64,000 nt of DNA, from IMG/VR virus record IMGVR_UViG_3300050123_000043, positions 33,829 through 97,828 of that record, one strand, 5' to 3'. Numbering within the stretch: the first letter of the stretch is position 1; the number at the start of each line of letters is the position of its first letter. The position numbers and the translations under genes are program-made. Shown piece after piece: positions 8,504 through 18,730 of the stretch. The notes under the pieces were generated by a model. The model ran no database searches, was not told the origin of the DNA, and worked only from the letters and a program-made list of their open reading frames with translations. Source of the stretch: a virus.

Positions 8504-9196
8504 ATGCCTACCGTTTCTCAAGTAATATCCGATGTAAGACAAGAATTAAATGCCGTAAGTCTGGATGGTTATATACCGGCTAAGTTCATACATTCCAAGC
8601 TGTTAGACGCTGCTAAACTATTTATTAAAAGAGAAGCCGATGATCGTAGGCTTTATTTATACCCAAATGTTTGGGTAACAATTGACGATCTTGAATTGGC
8701 CGAAACCGAACTCATAGGATGTGCCGATATTGCAGTTCCCTACTGCACCAAGATAATGAAGTCCACAGTTAGGCTTCCTGAGATCTATACTACCCGGTAT
8801 GGTTATCTTTTAAATATTAGTTCAGTAGACTATACAAGGAACTATATTCAGACTACTCCCAAACAATACAATTCCATAAAAAATAGAAAATATCAAGATC
8901 CTAATCTTAGATATTTTTGGATTTATAATAATCACCTGGTCATTCCGGAGGCAATGGTTAAGTCTGTTACTCTGAGGGCAATGTTCTGCGATAAGGCTCA
9001 AGGTCTTAGAATTGAAGGTTGTAAGGACCCAGGTTGTATTAAGACACTGGAACAGGAATTTACGGTACCCGGTCATCTTCTTGATAATGTTAAAGATTAT
9101 ACCGTACAAAAAATTGCAGGTGTTAAATTAAAAATACCTAAAGACGAATACCCTAATTTAAACGAAGGTAGAAAACAAGGGGACGAAACCAAATAA
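8504..9196 (+). CDS. Ring / head-tail connector protein (crAss-like)
   Basis: 230 residues. It opens with a helical segment (SQVISDVRQELNAVSLDGYI, then KFIHSKLLDAAKLFIKREADDRRL) and continues with a beta-rich part containing two Cys near residue 185. This layout, and its place just before an IHF-like gene and a second connector, fit the ring proteins below the portal in crAss-like phages. It is the first gene of the tail operon, right after the palindromic leader, and abuts the next gene by 2 bases. The family is recalled from gene order rather than from a catalytic motif. Confidence 0.65.
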   Translation: MPTVSQVISDVRQELNAVSLDGYIPAKFIHSKLLDAAKLFIKREADDRRLYLYPNVWVTIDDLELAETELIGCADIAVPYCTKIMKSTVRLPEIYTTRYGYLLNISSVDYTRNYIQTTPKQYNSIKNRKYQDPNLRYFWIYNNHLVIPEAMVKSVTLRAMFCDKAQGLRIEGCKDPGCIKTLEQEFTVPGHLLDNVKDYTVQKIAGVKLKIPKDEYPNLNEGRKQGDETK

Positions 9197-9198
9197 TA

Positions 9199-9723
9199 AT
9201 GCCAGCCAAAGGATCAGTTCTAAAATACGGGAATAGAGATTACGTGGTTAATAAAGATTTCTATAATAAACTTATAGAAAAAAACGATATTGGCCTTTCC
9301 TATTCAGAGGTATCAAACGTTATAAAAGAACATACAAAAAACATAGCCGAAGTGGTCGAAGATGAGCTTGATGGTTTTAAATTACCAAAGGGTCTTGGCT
9401 ATATCTGTGTAGTCAAATACAAATCTACAAAGCTATCAATAAACTTTAGAAAGACAAAAGAGATTGGTAAAAAAGTATATTTTACTAATCTTGATACAAT
9501 GGGTTTTTGCGTATCTGTAAAGTTATTTAGAGTAGGGAGACCAGGTAATAATTCTTTTTATGATCTCTTTATGTTTAAGCCTTGTAAAAAGATAATGCAA
9601 TCTGTTGTAAGAAAATTTAAATTGGGAAAAGTTTATTCAGATTATACTATTTCCGATTTTATGGAAAAAAGCCGATTAGAAAATTTATATTCTAAAAGGT
9701 ATAGAAAAGATTTAAAGAAATAA
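9199..9723 (+). CDS. IHF/HU-fold protein of the tail module
   Basis: 174 residues. Residues 30-75 have the HU/IHF pattern of two helices followed by a turn and strand: SEVSNVIKEHTKNIAEVVED, then LPKGLGYICVVKYK in place of the usual GFGxFxV. crAss-like phages carry an 'IHF subunit' gene exactly here, between two ring proteins, and the fold is used as a structural ring or plug rather than for DNA bending. The C-terminal part is basic and extends beyond a typical 95-residue HU. Structural role inferred from position. Confidence 0.6.
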   Translation: MPAKGSVLKYGNRDYVVNKDFYNKLIEKNDIGLSYSEVSNVIKEHTKNIAEVVEDELDGFKLPKGLGYICVVKYKSTKLSINFRKTKEIGKKVYFTNLDTMGFCVSVKLFRVGRPGNNSFYDLFMFKPCKKIMQSVVRKFKLGKVYSDYTISDFMEKSRLENLYSKRYRKDLKK

Positions 9724-9724
9724 T

Positions 9725-10675
9725 ATGGGAGTTATTAATCCAGAAAATACGCTTCAGTTTAGATCCACTGCACAACTTTTCAGTAGGGTTAAAGATAAGC
9801 TGAAGTCATTTGATTCTCAAAACATGATTGATGAAGGAACCTTCTTTGATCATGTTGCTTATATATTGGGTCAATTGGGTGCTGCTGTTTATAAGGAATG
9901 TGAAGCTGTTATTGAGGTTAGAGATCACAGAGCGGCATTACCTTGTAATTTTAAATTGTGGTATGCAGCATACAAATGTCATCGTGGTCATGAGGGACAA
10001 GGTGCTCCAGATATAAATGAACAAAACAATTTTGGTCAACCTTTTATATTTATACAACAGATAGAAGAATCTGTTATTTGTCCTGAAAATTGTTGTATAA
10101 GCTGCGATAGAGGTAATGAAAAATCAAGAATAGTTGTAAGAAACTTTGTAAACGGACATAGATTTGAAAATCATTTTCATGAACCTATGCCTCTTATTCT
10201 TAGTCCAAACGTAAAAGATAAATGTGCTCCTGAGTGTATGAAAGTTGTTCATGCTGGATGGAATGAGGTTACAATAGCTGATGGATTTATAAGAACGAAG
10301 TTTGACAAAGATTGTATTTATATGCAATACTTCGGTATACCGATTGATAAGGATTATCTTCCTATGATCCCAGATGAAGAAAGTATTGAAAAAGCAATCG
10401 AATATTATATTTACAAAATGCTTTTTGAAGAGTGGTATTTAAATTCAGCCGTTCAGAATATTGTTCAACAACTACAATACGCTTCTGCTGAATATGATAA
10501 ATATCTTACCCAGGCAAGATATTGGTGTAGACTTCCATCATTCCAGAAATGTTTACAGATGGTTAGAATTCAGAGACAGAATAACAAATTTTATCAATTC
10601 AATGTTGATAAAACAGTAGTAGGTTCAAATTATTTTGGATGGGGTGGTGAGCATGGAGGTTATCGTAGATTTTAA
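9725..10675 (+). CDS. Ring / tail connector protein (crAss-like)
   Basis: 316 residues. A helical N terminus (residues 10-80) is followed by a Cys-rich beta part (CPENCCISCDRG near residue 120) and a C-terminal helical part rich in Tyr and Trp (residues 215-285). It ends in a Gly-rich tail (GWGGEHGGYRRF). It lies between the IHF-like gene and the muzzle gene. In crAss-like phages this slot holds another of the stacked ring proteins of the short tail. No enzyme motif. Confidence 0.6.
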   Translation: MGVINPENTLQFRSTAQLFSRVKDKLKSFDSQNMIDEGTFFDHVAYILGQLGAAVYKECEAVIEVRDHRAALPCNFKLWYAAYKCHRGHEGQGAPDINEQNNFGQPFIFIQQIEESVICPENCCISCDRGNEKSRIVVRNFVNGHRFENHFHEPMPLILSPNVKDKCAPECMKVVHAGWNEVTIADGFIRTKFDKDCIYMQYFGIPIDKDYLPMIPDEESIEKAIEYYIYKMLFEEWYLNSAVQNIVQQLQYASAEYDKYLTQARYWCRLPSFQKCLQMVRIQRQNNKFYQFNVDKTVVGSNYFGWGGEHGGYRRF

Positions 10676-10686
10676 AATAACAATTA

Positions 10687-13600
10687 GTGGCAAATCGTTC
10701 TAAAAGTATATCACAGACAATAAAGGGTATGATCTGGGACCTGCATCCAATGCACTTCTCAGACGGCATGTATGCTTTTGCTCAGAATGCTGTTGTAGAG
10801 GGTATTGATGGTAATGGTTTTCCGGTTTTGCAGAACGAACCAAGTAATACGCTTGGTGTCAATTTTCCTTCCGGCTCTACTGTAGTAGGGTTTACTGTTG
10901 TTCCCGAACAAAGTCGTATTATTTGGATGTTAGCCTTTCCTGAAACAGGAATGTCTGAAATAGGAGAAACCCTAAATCCTGATATTTGTCGTCAGTTTGC
11001 TAAGAACGCCCTGGGAAGCTGTGATGATTGCTCTTTGAATTTATTGGAAACAACTCCTTTGGAAAGCGGTCCACAAACCCCTTGTGCTAATTATACTACA
11101 ATACAACCAGACGCATGTCTTAATTTTACTACTGCATTTCCTGTAACATCCAGTACATATAGGTTAACAGACTGTACTTTACAATTGGTGTTTACTGATG
11201 CTAATAATGCAAGAAGATATTTGGAATTTAATTACGTAAATGATGATCCTACGCAAGGATTGGTTATAAGAAACATTTTTTATCAAATAATTGGTTTTGC
11301 AAACCCTCCTTGTGATAATCCTATATATGGTCCTAATTTAGATTGTAATGCTTTAAACATACAGCCTAATTTTGAAACACCTTGTATTCAGTTTGACGGT
11401 TTAACGGGGGGAGGATCTAACCTGGCCGGGGTATATCAGTTCTTTATTGCAATGTCTGATATTAACGGAGTTACCCTTTCTTCTTATTTATCGGCTACAA
11501 ACCCAATACCTATTTTTACTAAGGCGGTTACTGTTGCTACAAATTATCCTACAGACCGGTCAATAAAGTTGACGATTGAGAATTTGGACCCAACTGGAGC
11601 ATTTCAATATTATACTCTTGCTGTTGCAAAAACTATTGATGGAGTAACTTCATTCTTTTTAGTGGGGAACTTCCCTGTTACTCAAACACTATATACCTAC
11701 ACAGGAAACAACCCATCTGAAATACCTTTAACAGCAGAGGTTATTTTTGCTTTATACCCATATTATGAAACTGCTGGAACAGTAGGGCAATCAAATGGTA
11801 TATTGTTTTTTGGAAATGTTAAAGAATATCCTAGACCAAATCTTCAAAGGGTTGCAAATGAAATTATCCTTCAATGGCAAACAATTGCCATACCTGAAGA
11901 AGTTTATTATGACCCAAACAACGTTGTAGAGTTTAGGAGTGCCATGAGAGATGAGGTTTACCCTTATGGTATTCAATTTATCTGGGCGTGGGGTGATGAA
12001 TCAAACGCATATCATATACCGGGTCGTGTAGCAATAGCTTCTGATTTGGAAATAATAACTAATGATGACGTTGTATCCCCAGATAATTGTTCAGGAACCC
12101 CTTTAGATCAAAGATGGCAGGTATATAATACGGCTACTATTTTAGGTGGAGATCTTTCTATTTATAATGGTTGTATAGAATCTTGTTATCAATATGGAGA
12201 TTTCTCTTATTGGGAATCAACCGAAACTTATCCAAACCTTCCTTTAATTTGGGGAGAACTTTGTGGTTTCCCTATTCGTCATCATAAATTTCCTGATTCA
12301 TTAGTTACCCATATTCATAATCGTCAGAACGGGACTGTTGATGCATCTGGGGCAACTTTTCATCAGAATAATATTGTATATCCTATTGGGGTTAAGGTAG
12401 ATCATGATAGTGTTAGAGCGGCAATAGCAAACGCGGTTACCCTGGGGTTAATAACGGCTACTGATGCTGCAAATATAGTCGGTTACAGAATTTTGAGGGG
12501 GAACAGGGTTGGTAATAAATCGGTAATTGCAAAAGGTTTACTATATGATGTTAACCAATATCAAAGAGTTGATATGGGGAATGGTAATAATTCTGTTGTT
12601 GACCTGGAACCTATTTTCTTTGCTAATTATCCATATAATGATTTAAGGTCAAATCCTTTTTTGACAAATAACTTTGAGAACTATGCGTTAAATAATATAC
12701 CAGAGGGTCCTGATTTACCTTTTACCTTTTCTAATAGATACACCTTCCATTCCCCTGACACTCATTTTAATCAACCTGGGCTTGGTACAGAGTTAAAATT
12801 GGAGACTGTAGAATACGGACAGTCACAAGGATTTTATAATAAATGTCAAAAACAACCTAAAGAAAAATTATTATCTGAGTTTTCTTATGGTCTTGCTTTT
12901 ACTGGCGGTACCGCTCTTGCGATAGCGAAATTGGCTCCTCCAAGAACCTCTTCATATACGGTAAAAGGAACTATTGAAACAACAGGTACTATACCAGAGA
13001 TGCAGTTTGCAGATGGTACTTCTTCTACCACCCTTCCATCAACTCCGGCAGATTATGATTTAATGGCAAAACATTTACCTCTTGCTGATAATACAATTTT
13101 GGATAGAGGGTTTGGTACTAAAACATATGATCCGTTAATTGCCGATGAGTATACTATTGTAAATACACCTTCTGCTGTGTTTCAAAATCTTAGCCCAACT
13201 GCGGCAGATGCTATTGGACAGGGTTCAGATAACCCTGATATGGCTGCTCTTGGGGTATTTGCTTCTGCACTGGGTATTATAGGTTTATTAGGAGGATTAG
13301 TATTTATACTTAGTCAGATATTATCTGAAATGACTGTGATACTTGATCTTATAGATGCTCTTGTTCCTTATAAAGATTGGGCGATTCAATATAATTCGAT
13401 TGGAAAATATAATGAATATACAACAGTCGCAAACGATAATGGAGTTAAAAGAAGAGTTATTTCAGCTTGGGATTATTTAGATGATACAAATCAATTTGTA
13501 AATGAACCAGTAGATCCAATAACAGGATTATTTGATGCTATTAAATTTAATAACCTATATAGAGAAGACTCTGTTTATTTAAAATACGCAGGAGACGCTT

Positions 13601-15756
13601 TTCCAGATGCGGGAACATCTTCTGGAATTGTAGATACAAGTAGGACGAGATTATCTGATTTCCCTTTTAATTGTACACTAAATGTTCCAAAGTATGAACC
13701 AATTTCTTCTTATTATGCGTCTATTAAAAATTATATTCCCGATCAATATGGGACGATTTATAATATTCAATATTTAAGAACAGGTTCTTGTGCGTTCGAT
13801 ATGAATGTTCCGAATAGTTTATGTCGCGGAGTGTATGGTGGGGATACTTTTATAAGTAGATTTGCGCTTAAAATAAAAGTTCCTTATTTTTTATCAACTG
13901 CTTTTGAGCTTCCTGATGGAACAGATTTTGATTATTCTCAGATAACAAATCTTGCTTATCCAAGATATTATTTTAATAATACACCAACCGTAGGATCTGG
14001 TATAGCTGGTTTATCTATTGCTACTTTTACAAGTATTATTTCCAGTATAGCGTCTATTTATGAAGCATTAGGAGGCCCAAGTAGTATAAGAGATTGTGCA
14101 AGTTCGAATTTATTTGAACAGATTGGATATATTTATCTATATCATTATGGTATTCCATTCTTTTTTGCTGAATCCGATTATGATGTTGATTATAGATATG
14201 CGATAGATAATTTAGCAGGGGACTTTTACCCTCATCAGGGAGATCTTGATTTTTGGTTACAGGAAATAAACGTTCCTATAACTGAACCAAATCAGTATCA
14301 TTATAATAATACTTATTCTAAACAGAATACAGAAACTTCAATTGCCATAGACGCTCCTAACTTTATGCCTGGTAGAGCGTGTACTGTGAATTTTCCAAAT
14401 AGAATTATTTCATCGGATAATCAAAATTGGTTTACATTTCCGGCAAATGATTTCTTTGATAATCCTTTAACCGATGGTACTATTATTTCCATAGACGGTA
14501 TAGAAAACCAAACAGTGCTTGTTCGTAGTTTAAATAAAACAAGTATTTTTAAATCAATTTTAAGAACAGTAGTAGATGGGCAGACGGTCCAGATTGGAAA
14601 CGGGGGAGTATTCGCCAACCCTCCACAAGACTTTGGTACAACAACGCTAGGTTATATTGGAACTCAAAACAGAGGAATCTTACATACTGAATATGGTCAT
14701 ATTTGGGCAGATGCAAAAAGAGGCCAGGTATTTAATATGGCAACTGGAGCATCAGGGGTAGATGAAATTTCTAAAGATGGAATGAAAAACTGGTTTAAAG
14801 AGAATTTACCGTTTCGTTTGCTTAGAGACTTCGCTAACATGCCTGAAACCGATATAGATAATAACTTTGTAGGAGTCGGATTAATTTATTCTTTTGATAA
14901 AAGAAATAATAAATTCGCAATGACAAAGCGTGATTGGAGTGTTACTAATCCAAATGTATTCTATGATTCTACCTTAAAACAATTTTATATTTTATCAGGT
15001 AATACCCACATACCGGTAGCGTTAGGAGATCCAAAATTCTTTAAGGACTGTTCGTGGACGGTCTCTTATAACTTCTTTACTAAGTCTTGGGTATCGTTCC
15101 ATTCATATAAACCAGATTACTATATTGACTTTATTGACTTCTTTAGTTCAGGTATAAACACACCTACCGGTAGCAGTTATTGGATACATGATTTATTTAA
15201 TGGAAGTTACCAGGTGTTTTATGGAAAACTGTTTCCTTTTATTGTGGAACCTGTGGCTAAGTTTGAAGAACAACTGAAAATGCTTGGTAGCCAAGAGTTT
15301 GATACAGAAGTGAGACGTTATTCAAATGAATTTGATTATACACTTAAAAAGGACATTCCTGGATTCAATAAAGCTATTGTATATAATGATTTTTATAATA
15401 GTGGTTTAAACCACTTAGTAAAGGTAGATAAAAACGACTTTAGTAAATCAGGATCATATCCGATAAAAGGATTTAATCACTGGGATATTGAAGTTGCTGC
15501 CGCAAATTATAAATGGAGATTTAACCAGTTTTATGCTTTAAATAAAGATAACACCGAAATTCCATTCTGGCTATATGCTGGCAATAATGAAGAAAAGACA
15601 TTAAATCATTTAGCGTTTAACTATCTTAAAAACGATTATGATCTTTCCCGGTTAAGAGGACAGTGGTTTAAGACAAGACTTATAAATGATTCATTGAGTA
15701 ATTATAAGATCATTTTTAAATTTAATAAAAACGATCAAACCTTACAATTTAGATAA
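10687..15756 (+). CDS. Large tail tube / muzzle protein (crAss-like)
   Basis: 1689 residues, starting at GTG 10687. The N terminus (SISQTIKGMIWDLHPMHFSD, then YAFAQNAVVEG and NEPSNTLGV) fits the opening of the very large tail protein that follows the ring proteins in crAss-like phages and forms the lower tail or 'muzzle'. The middle is beta-rich with many paired Cys. A hydrophobic stretch near residues 852-880 (LGIIGLLGGLVFILSQIL) could be a buried plug or interact with the host membrane. The last 300 residues are aromatic-rich. Confidence 0.7.
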   Translation: MANRSKSISQTIKGMIWDLHPMHFSDGMYAFAQNAVVEGIDGNGFPVLQNEPSNTLGVNFPSGSTVVGFTVVPEQSRIIWMLAFPETGMSEIGETLNPDICRQFAKNALGSCDDCSLNLLETTPLESGPQTPCANYTTIQPDACLNFTTAFPVTSSTYRLTDCTLQLVFTDANNARRYLEFNYVNDDPTQGLVIRNIFYQIIGFANPPCDNPIYGPNLDCNALNIQPNFETPCIQFDGLTGGGSNLAGVYQFFIAMSDINGVTLSSYLSATNPIPIFTKAVTVATNYPTDRSIKLTIENLDPTGAFQYYTLAVAKTIDGVTSFFLVGNFPVTQTLYTYTGNNPSEIPLTAEVIFALYPYYETAGTVGQSNGILFFGNVKEYPRPNLQRVANEIILQWQTIAIPEEVYYDPNNVVEFRSAMRDEVYPYGIQFIWAWGDESNAYHIPGRVAIASDLEIITNDDVVSPDNCSGTPLDQRWQVYNTATILGGDLSIYNGCIESCYQYGDFSYWESTETYPNLPLIWGELCGFPIRHHKFPDSLVTHIHNRQNGTVDASGATFHQNNIVYPIGVKVDHDSVRAAIANAVTLGLITATDAANIVGYRILRGNRVGNKSVIAKGLLYDVNQYQRVDMGNGNNSVVDLEPIFFANYPYNDLRSNPFLTNNFENYALNNIPEGPDLPFTFSNRYTFHSPDTHFNQPGLGTELKLETVEYGQSQGFYNKCQKQPKEKLLSEFSYGLAFTGGTALAIAKLAPPRTSSYTVKGTIETTGTIPEMQFADGTSSTTLPSTPADYDLMAKHLPLADNTILDRGFGTKTYDPLIADEYTIVNTPSAVFQNLSPTAADAIGQGSDNPDMAALGVFASALGIIGLLGGLVFILSQILSEMTVILDLIDALVPYKDWAIQYNSIGKYNEYTTVANDNGVKRRVISAWDYLDDTNQFVNEPVDPITGLFDAIKFNNLYREDSVYLKYAGDAFPDAGTSSGIVDTSRTRLSDFPFNCTLNVPKYEPISSYYASIKNYIPDQYGTIYNIQYLRTGSCAFDMNVPNSLCRGVYGGDTFISRFALKIKVPYFLSTAFELPDGTDFDYSQITNLAYPRYYFNNTPTVGSGIAGLSIATFTSIISSIASIYEALGGPSSIRDCASSNLFEQIGYIYLYHYGIPFFFAESDYDVDYRYAIDNLAGDFYPHQGDLDFWLQEINVPITEPNQYHYNNTYSKQNTETSIAIDAPNFMPGRACTVNFPNRIISSDNQNWFTFPANDFFDNPLTDGTIISIDGIENQTVLVRSLNKTSIFKSILRTVVDGQTVQIGNGGVFANPPQDFGTTTLGYIGTQNRGILHTEYGHIWADAKRGQVFNMATGASGVDEISKDGMKNWFKENLPFRLLRDFANMPETDIDNNFVGVGLIYSFDKRNNKFAMTKRDWSVTNPNVFYDSTLKQFYILSGNTHIPVALGDPKFFKDCSWTVSYNFFTKSWVSFHSYKPDYYIDFIDFFSSGINTPTGSSYWIHDLFNGSYQVFYGKLFPFIVEPVAKFEEQLKMLGSQEFDTEVRRYSNEFDYTLKKDIPGFNKAIVYNDFYNSGLNHLVKVDKNDFSKSGSYPIKGFNHWDIEVAAANYKWRFNQFYALNKDNTEIPFWLYAGNNEEKTLNHLAFNYLKNDYDLSRLRGQWFKTRLINDSLSNYKIIFKFNKNDQTLQFR

Positions 15757-15757
15757 G

Positions 15758-16837
15758 ATGCCAGATACTAGCGGAACAAATTATAGTTTTTTAAATGATT
15801 ATATTTCTAAAATAATTGGAGACTCTGATAAAGTTGACAACAATGTTTCAGAAGAGGATGATGATCATTTTTATGATGTTCCTGATGAGGATGACACCTC
15901 TGATGAGAATAATGATATTCAGTATAGTATGAATTCTAATGAGGATGACAATTCTGATGAAGGCGCAAGATTAGCTAATGATTATCTTCATGAAACTGGT
16001 GATCCGGATACTACCGATAGTGACTATGACACTGAAGATGATACTGATCAGGATTCTATTTATGGGCAAGGCGATACGGGAAGTTATTCTGATAGTGCTC
16101 CTTCAAACCCTGACTATTCATACGTTAGTAGAAATGAAGATCCTGAAAACAGCGATTTAGGCTCTAAGATAGCGTCTAAAGAAAGTCAAGGGAAATATGC
16201 AGCGTTTAATTCAGCCGGTGGTGGGGCAGGGGCCGTTGGTAAGTATCAGTTTAGATGGAATATTTGGAAAGATTCTATCCAAAAGGTAACCGGAGTAAAA
16301 AGTAAAGATGAGTTTTTAAATAACCCTAAAGCCCAGGAAAAATATTACGGTTGGTATGAAAAGAATTATTTAATACCTGTTGCAAGGAAGTTACAACCTT
16401 ATAATAAGAAAGGATTATCTGAAGACCAGATGGCTGAATTAGTTCATTTTAGAGGTGAAGACGGTGCCAAGAAGTATTTACAAGGAACTGCTTCAGATAA
16501 GCCAGAGAGGTATAATATGTCAACCTCCAAGTACATAGCTACTAAGCAACATGGTGGTGGGGGTGGAGGAGGAATGGGGGGAGGAGGCGGTGGACACGCA
16601 GGAGGTGGGGGAGGAATGGGCGTAGCAATGAGTGCTTCGGCTCAACATACTGGTTTAAACAATCCATCCTTTGATCATATGCTGTTTCCAATGCATGGTG
16701 AAAATGAATTTAGGGGATTGGATGATGGATCAGAAGTATACTTGGAGGATGAGTATGGGAAGAAGAAAAAGCTGAAAGGAAAGCATCATAAAACAACGAT
16801 GAGAGGTCACGTATTTGAAACTCGTTTAAATAGATAA
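15758..16837 (+). CDS. Virion-associated lytic transglycosylase-like protein
   Basis: 359 residues. Residues 1-130 are strongly acidic and low in complexity (Asp/Glu/Ser). Residues 132-230 look like a transglycosylase/lysozyme-like fold: KIASKESQGKY places the likely catalytic Glu at 142, followed by AVGKYQFRW and a downstream helical part. Residues 265-290 are a Gly-rich linker, and the C terminus is basic. The expected role is local digestion of peptidoglycan during DNA entry, as the gene sits among virion genes and away from the late lysozyme at 48162. Confidence 0.65.
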   Translation: MPDTSGTNYSFLNDYISKIIGDSDKVDNNVSEEDDDHFYDVPDEDDTSDENNDIQYSMNSNEDDNSDEGARLANDYLHETGDPDTTDSDYDTEDDTDQDSIYGQGDTGSYSDSAPSNPDYSYVSRNEDPENSDLGSKIASKESQGKYAAFNSAGGGAGAVGKYQFRWNIWKDSIQKVTGVKSKDEFLNNPKAQEKYYGWYEKNYLIPVARKLQPYNKKGLSEDQMAELVHFRGEDGAKKYLQGTASDKPERYNMSTSKYIATKQHGGGGGGGMGGGGGGHAGGGGGMGVAMSASAQHTGLNNPSFDHMLFPMHGENEFRGLDDGSEVYLEDEYGKKKKLKGKHHKTTMRGHVFETRLNR

Positions 16838-16839
16838 TT

Positions 16840-18321
16840 ATGGCAAAGAAATGGAAACGTCAAACAGGCGGTAATAAAAGAGATGTACATTTTATAAAAA
16901 TGAGCATATCTCAGGCACAACAGGGGGGTTTTGTACCTAAAGAAGATCCTAATAATCCAGGGTTTGATCTGCAAGGTAATCCTATTACCCGTTCTTCTCA
17001 AGATTATCCAGAATTAGAACAAAATCCAGATGCCAATATAGATGTTACAGGTAATCTTGCAGCACAACAAAGACAACAAAGACAACAGCAGGGGAATGCT
17101 CCTAATCAGCCTCCTAAAAAAATAGCTTTTCTTGATAGTCCTCAAGGTAAGACCCTTAATCAAGGTATTAGAGGAATTACTGATGTGTCTAATTCTATTC
17201 AAAATAACAAATTACAACATCAGGAAAAACTTCAGTTAAATGAAAGCATGACTCCTAGATTCATGCCTAATCCTAACTCCCAGGGGGCTAATAACGCTCC
17301 TGCCTATACGAAGTATGGTGGGGAAATGAAGATGGGAGGTCCGATTTCACACGGTTCACCAATAGGGGTTGTTGATTCTAATTCAGGCGGTCCTGGACTA
17401 GATGAATCAATGTACGAAGGTATTAATCATGATAGTTTTTATGGACAGGATATGATTTATAGTGGAGAAATGCCAAGATACCGGGCAGGTGGTACTGTTT
17501 CTGCTGATAAAGCTAAAGAAATCCTTCGTGACGGTACAGCCCAGGGACATCCTTTGACTGATAAACAGAAAAGATATTTTGGATGGATTGCGGGTGGTTC
17601 TAAACAAGCAGGTGGATATTACGCTCAAAACGGAACTCAGGCACCGCCTCCAGCAAATGTCCCAGGAGGACAAGACGTTGTTGATCCTTCTAAACTTACT
17701 GATGAATATTATATTCAAAATCAACTACTTCAACAGGATAAAGAGATGCTTAATAATAAATTAAAAGCAAAAAATCCTCAAGGATACGCTAAATATTTTT
17801 CAGGAATGCAAGCCTCTGAAAAAGCGGGTCATAGTCGTGAAGATTATGTTCAAGGTTCTGATTACAATGATTATTTATCCCCTGAAGAGGTAAAAAGCGC
17901 ATTTCCTAATCCTAATGATTATAATAAATATATTAATAGTTTAAAGTCTGTAAATAGTTTCAATGTACAACAGGGACAAAAACCCCTGTATGGTAATATT
18001 GAAGGTGAACAACAAGATCCCACTAAGATTAATTATGGAAGAAGGGCTGCAAGTGTTCAAACCTCTCATCAATATGCTCAAAAGATTGGAAATTATAATA
18101 GAGATTATAAATATAATCCTCAAACACAAGGGGTTGATATTAGCGAAAGCGGTGATCTTTCTAAAAGACCTTCACAGTTTAAACCTATACAGCAACCTCA
18201 GCAACAGCAACAAGTTGCATCAAGACAAACCGGAGGATACTCTGTTGGAGATGAAGTTGAATTAAGTGCTCAGGAAATTAAGGAGTTGAAGAAACAAGGA
18301 TACAAAATAGAAAACATATAA
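16840..18321 (+). CDS. Virion internal (cargo-type) protein, Gln-rich
   Basis: 493 residues, low in complexity, with Gln-rich runs (residues 75-90 and 455-470), Gly-rich patches (GGEMKMGGPISHG, YRAGGTV) and QTGG motifs near both ends. The C terminus (YSVGDEVELSAQEIKELKKQ) is a small folded module I associate with cargo proteins of crAss-like phages. It follows the transglycosylase-like gene by 2 bases. Probably packed inside the capsid or tail and ejected with DNA; no enzymatic motif is seen. Confidence 0.55.
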   Translation: MAKKWKRQTGGNKRDVHFIKMSISQAQQGGFVPKEDPNNPGFDLQGNPITRSSQDYPELEQNPDANIDVTGNLAAQQRQQRQQQGNAPNQPPKKIAFLDSPQGKTLNQGIRGITDVSNSIQNNKLQHQEKLQLNESMTPRFMPNPNSQGANNAPAYTKYGGEMKMGGPISHGSPIGVVDSNSGGPGLDESMYEGINHDSFYGQDMIYSGEMPRYRAGGTVSADKAKEILRDGTAQGHPLTDKQKRYFGWIAGGSKQAGGYYAQNGTQAPPPANVPGGQDVVDPSKLTDEYYIQNQLLQQDKEMLNNKLKAKNPQGYAKYFSGMQASEKAGHSREDYVQGSDYNDYLSPEEVKSAFPNPNDYNKYINSLKSVNSFNVQQGQKPLYGNIEGEQQDPTKINYGRRAASVQTSHQYAQKIGNYNRDYKYNPQTQGVDISESGDLSKRPSQFKPIQQPQQQQQVASRQTGGYSVGDEVELSAQEIKELKKQGYKIENI

Positions 18322-18325
18322 CATA

Positions 18326-18730
18326 ATGAAAAAACAAAAAACCATAATAGAAATTGTTCCTTTAAATAAACAACGTTATGAAACTTTGGGGGATTATTTT
18401 TATGATAAACAAGGTGTTAGACATTTTAAAATAACAGATACTGGCAATGAATTCTATAATGATCTAATTCTTGTGCATGAATTAATCGAAGAAATTCTTA
18501 CAAGAGCAAAAGGTATAAGCGAGAAGACAATTTTAAGACATGACTTGGAATTTGAGAAACTTTTGAAAGACGGAAAAGTTGGTCCAGATGAAGAACCAGG
18601 AGAACATAAAAATTCTCCTTATAGACAAGAACATTTATTAGCAGAAATTGTTGAGAAGTTAATGTTGAATCATTTGAATAGAGAAACATTTAAAGAGTAT
18701 AACAGCAAACTTTATAAAATATTTGAATAA
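18326..18730 (+). CDS. Small conserved phage protein with HELIEE motif
   Basis: 134 residues. The pattern RYETLGDYFYD, a HELIEE helix with H51, E52, E55 and E56, a later DEEPGE and a PYRQEHLLAEIVE helix fits a family of small phage proteins I have seen without assigned function. The His/Glu spacing could bind a metal. The stop codon TAA shares a base with the ATG of the ATP-grasp gene (TAATG), so the two are translationally coupled and probably act together. Confidence 0.6.
   Translation: MKKQKTIIEIVPLNKQRYETLGDYFYDKQGVRHFKITDTGNEFYNDLILVHELIEEILTRAKGISEKTILRHDLEFEKLLKDGKVGPDEEPGEHKNSPYRQEHLLAEIVEKLMLNHLNRETFKEYNSKLYKIFE

Noticed and set aside
16549-16620. GGT/GGA-rich run as a possible tandem repeat or recombination site
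   Set aside because: It is in frame and encodes a polyglycine linker of the transglycosylase-like protein.
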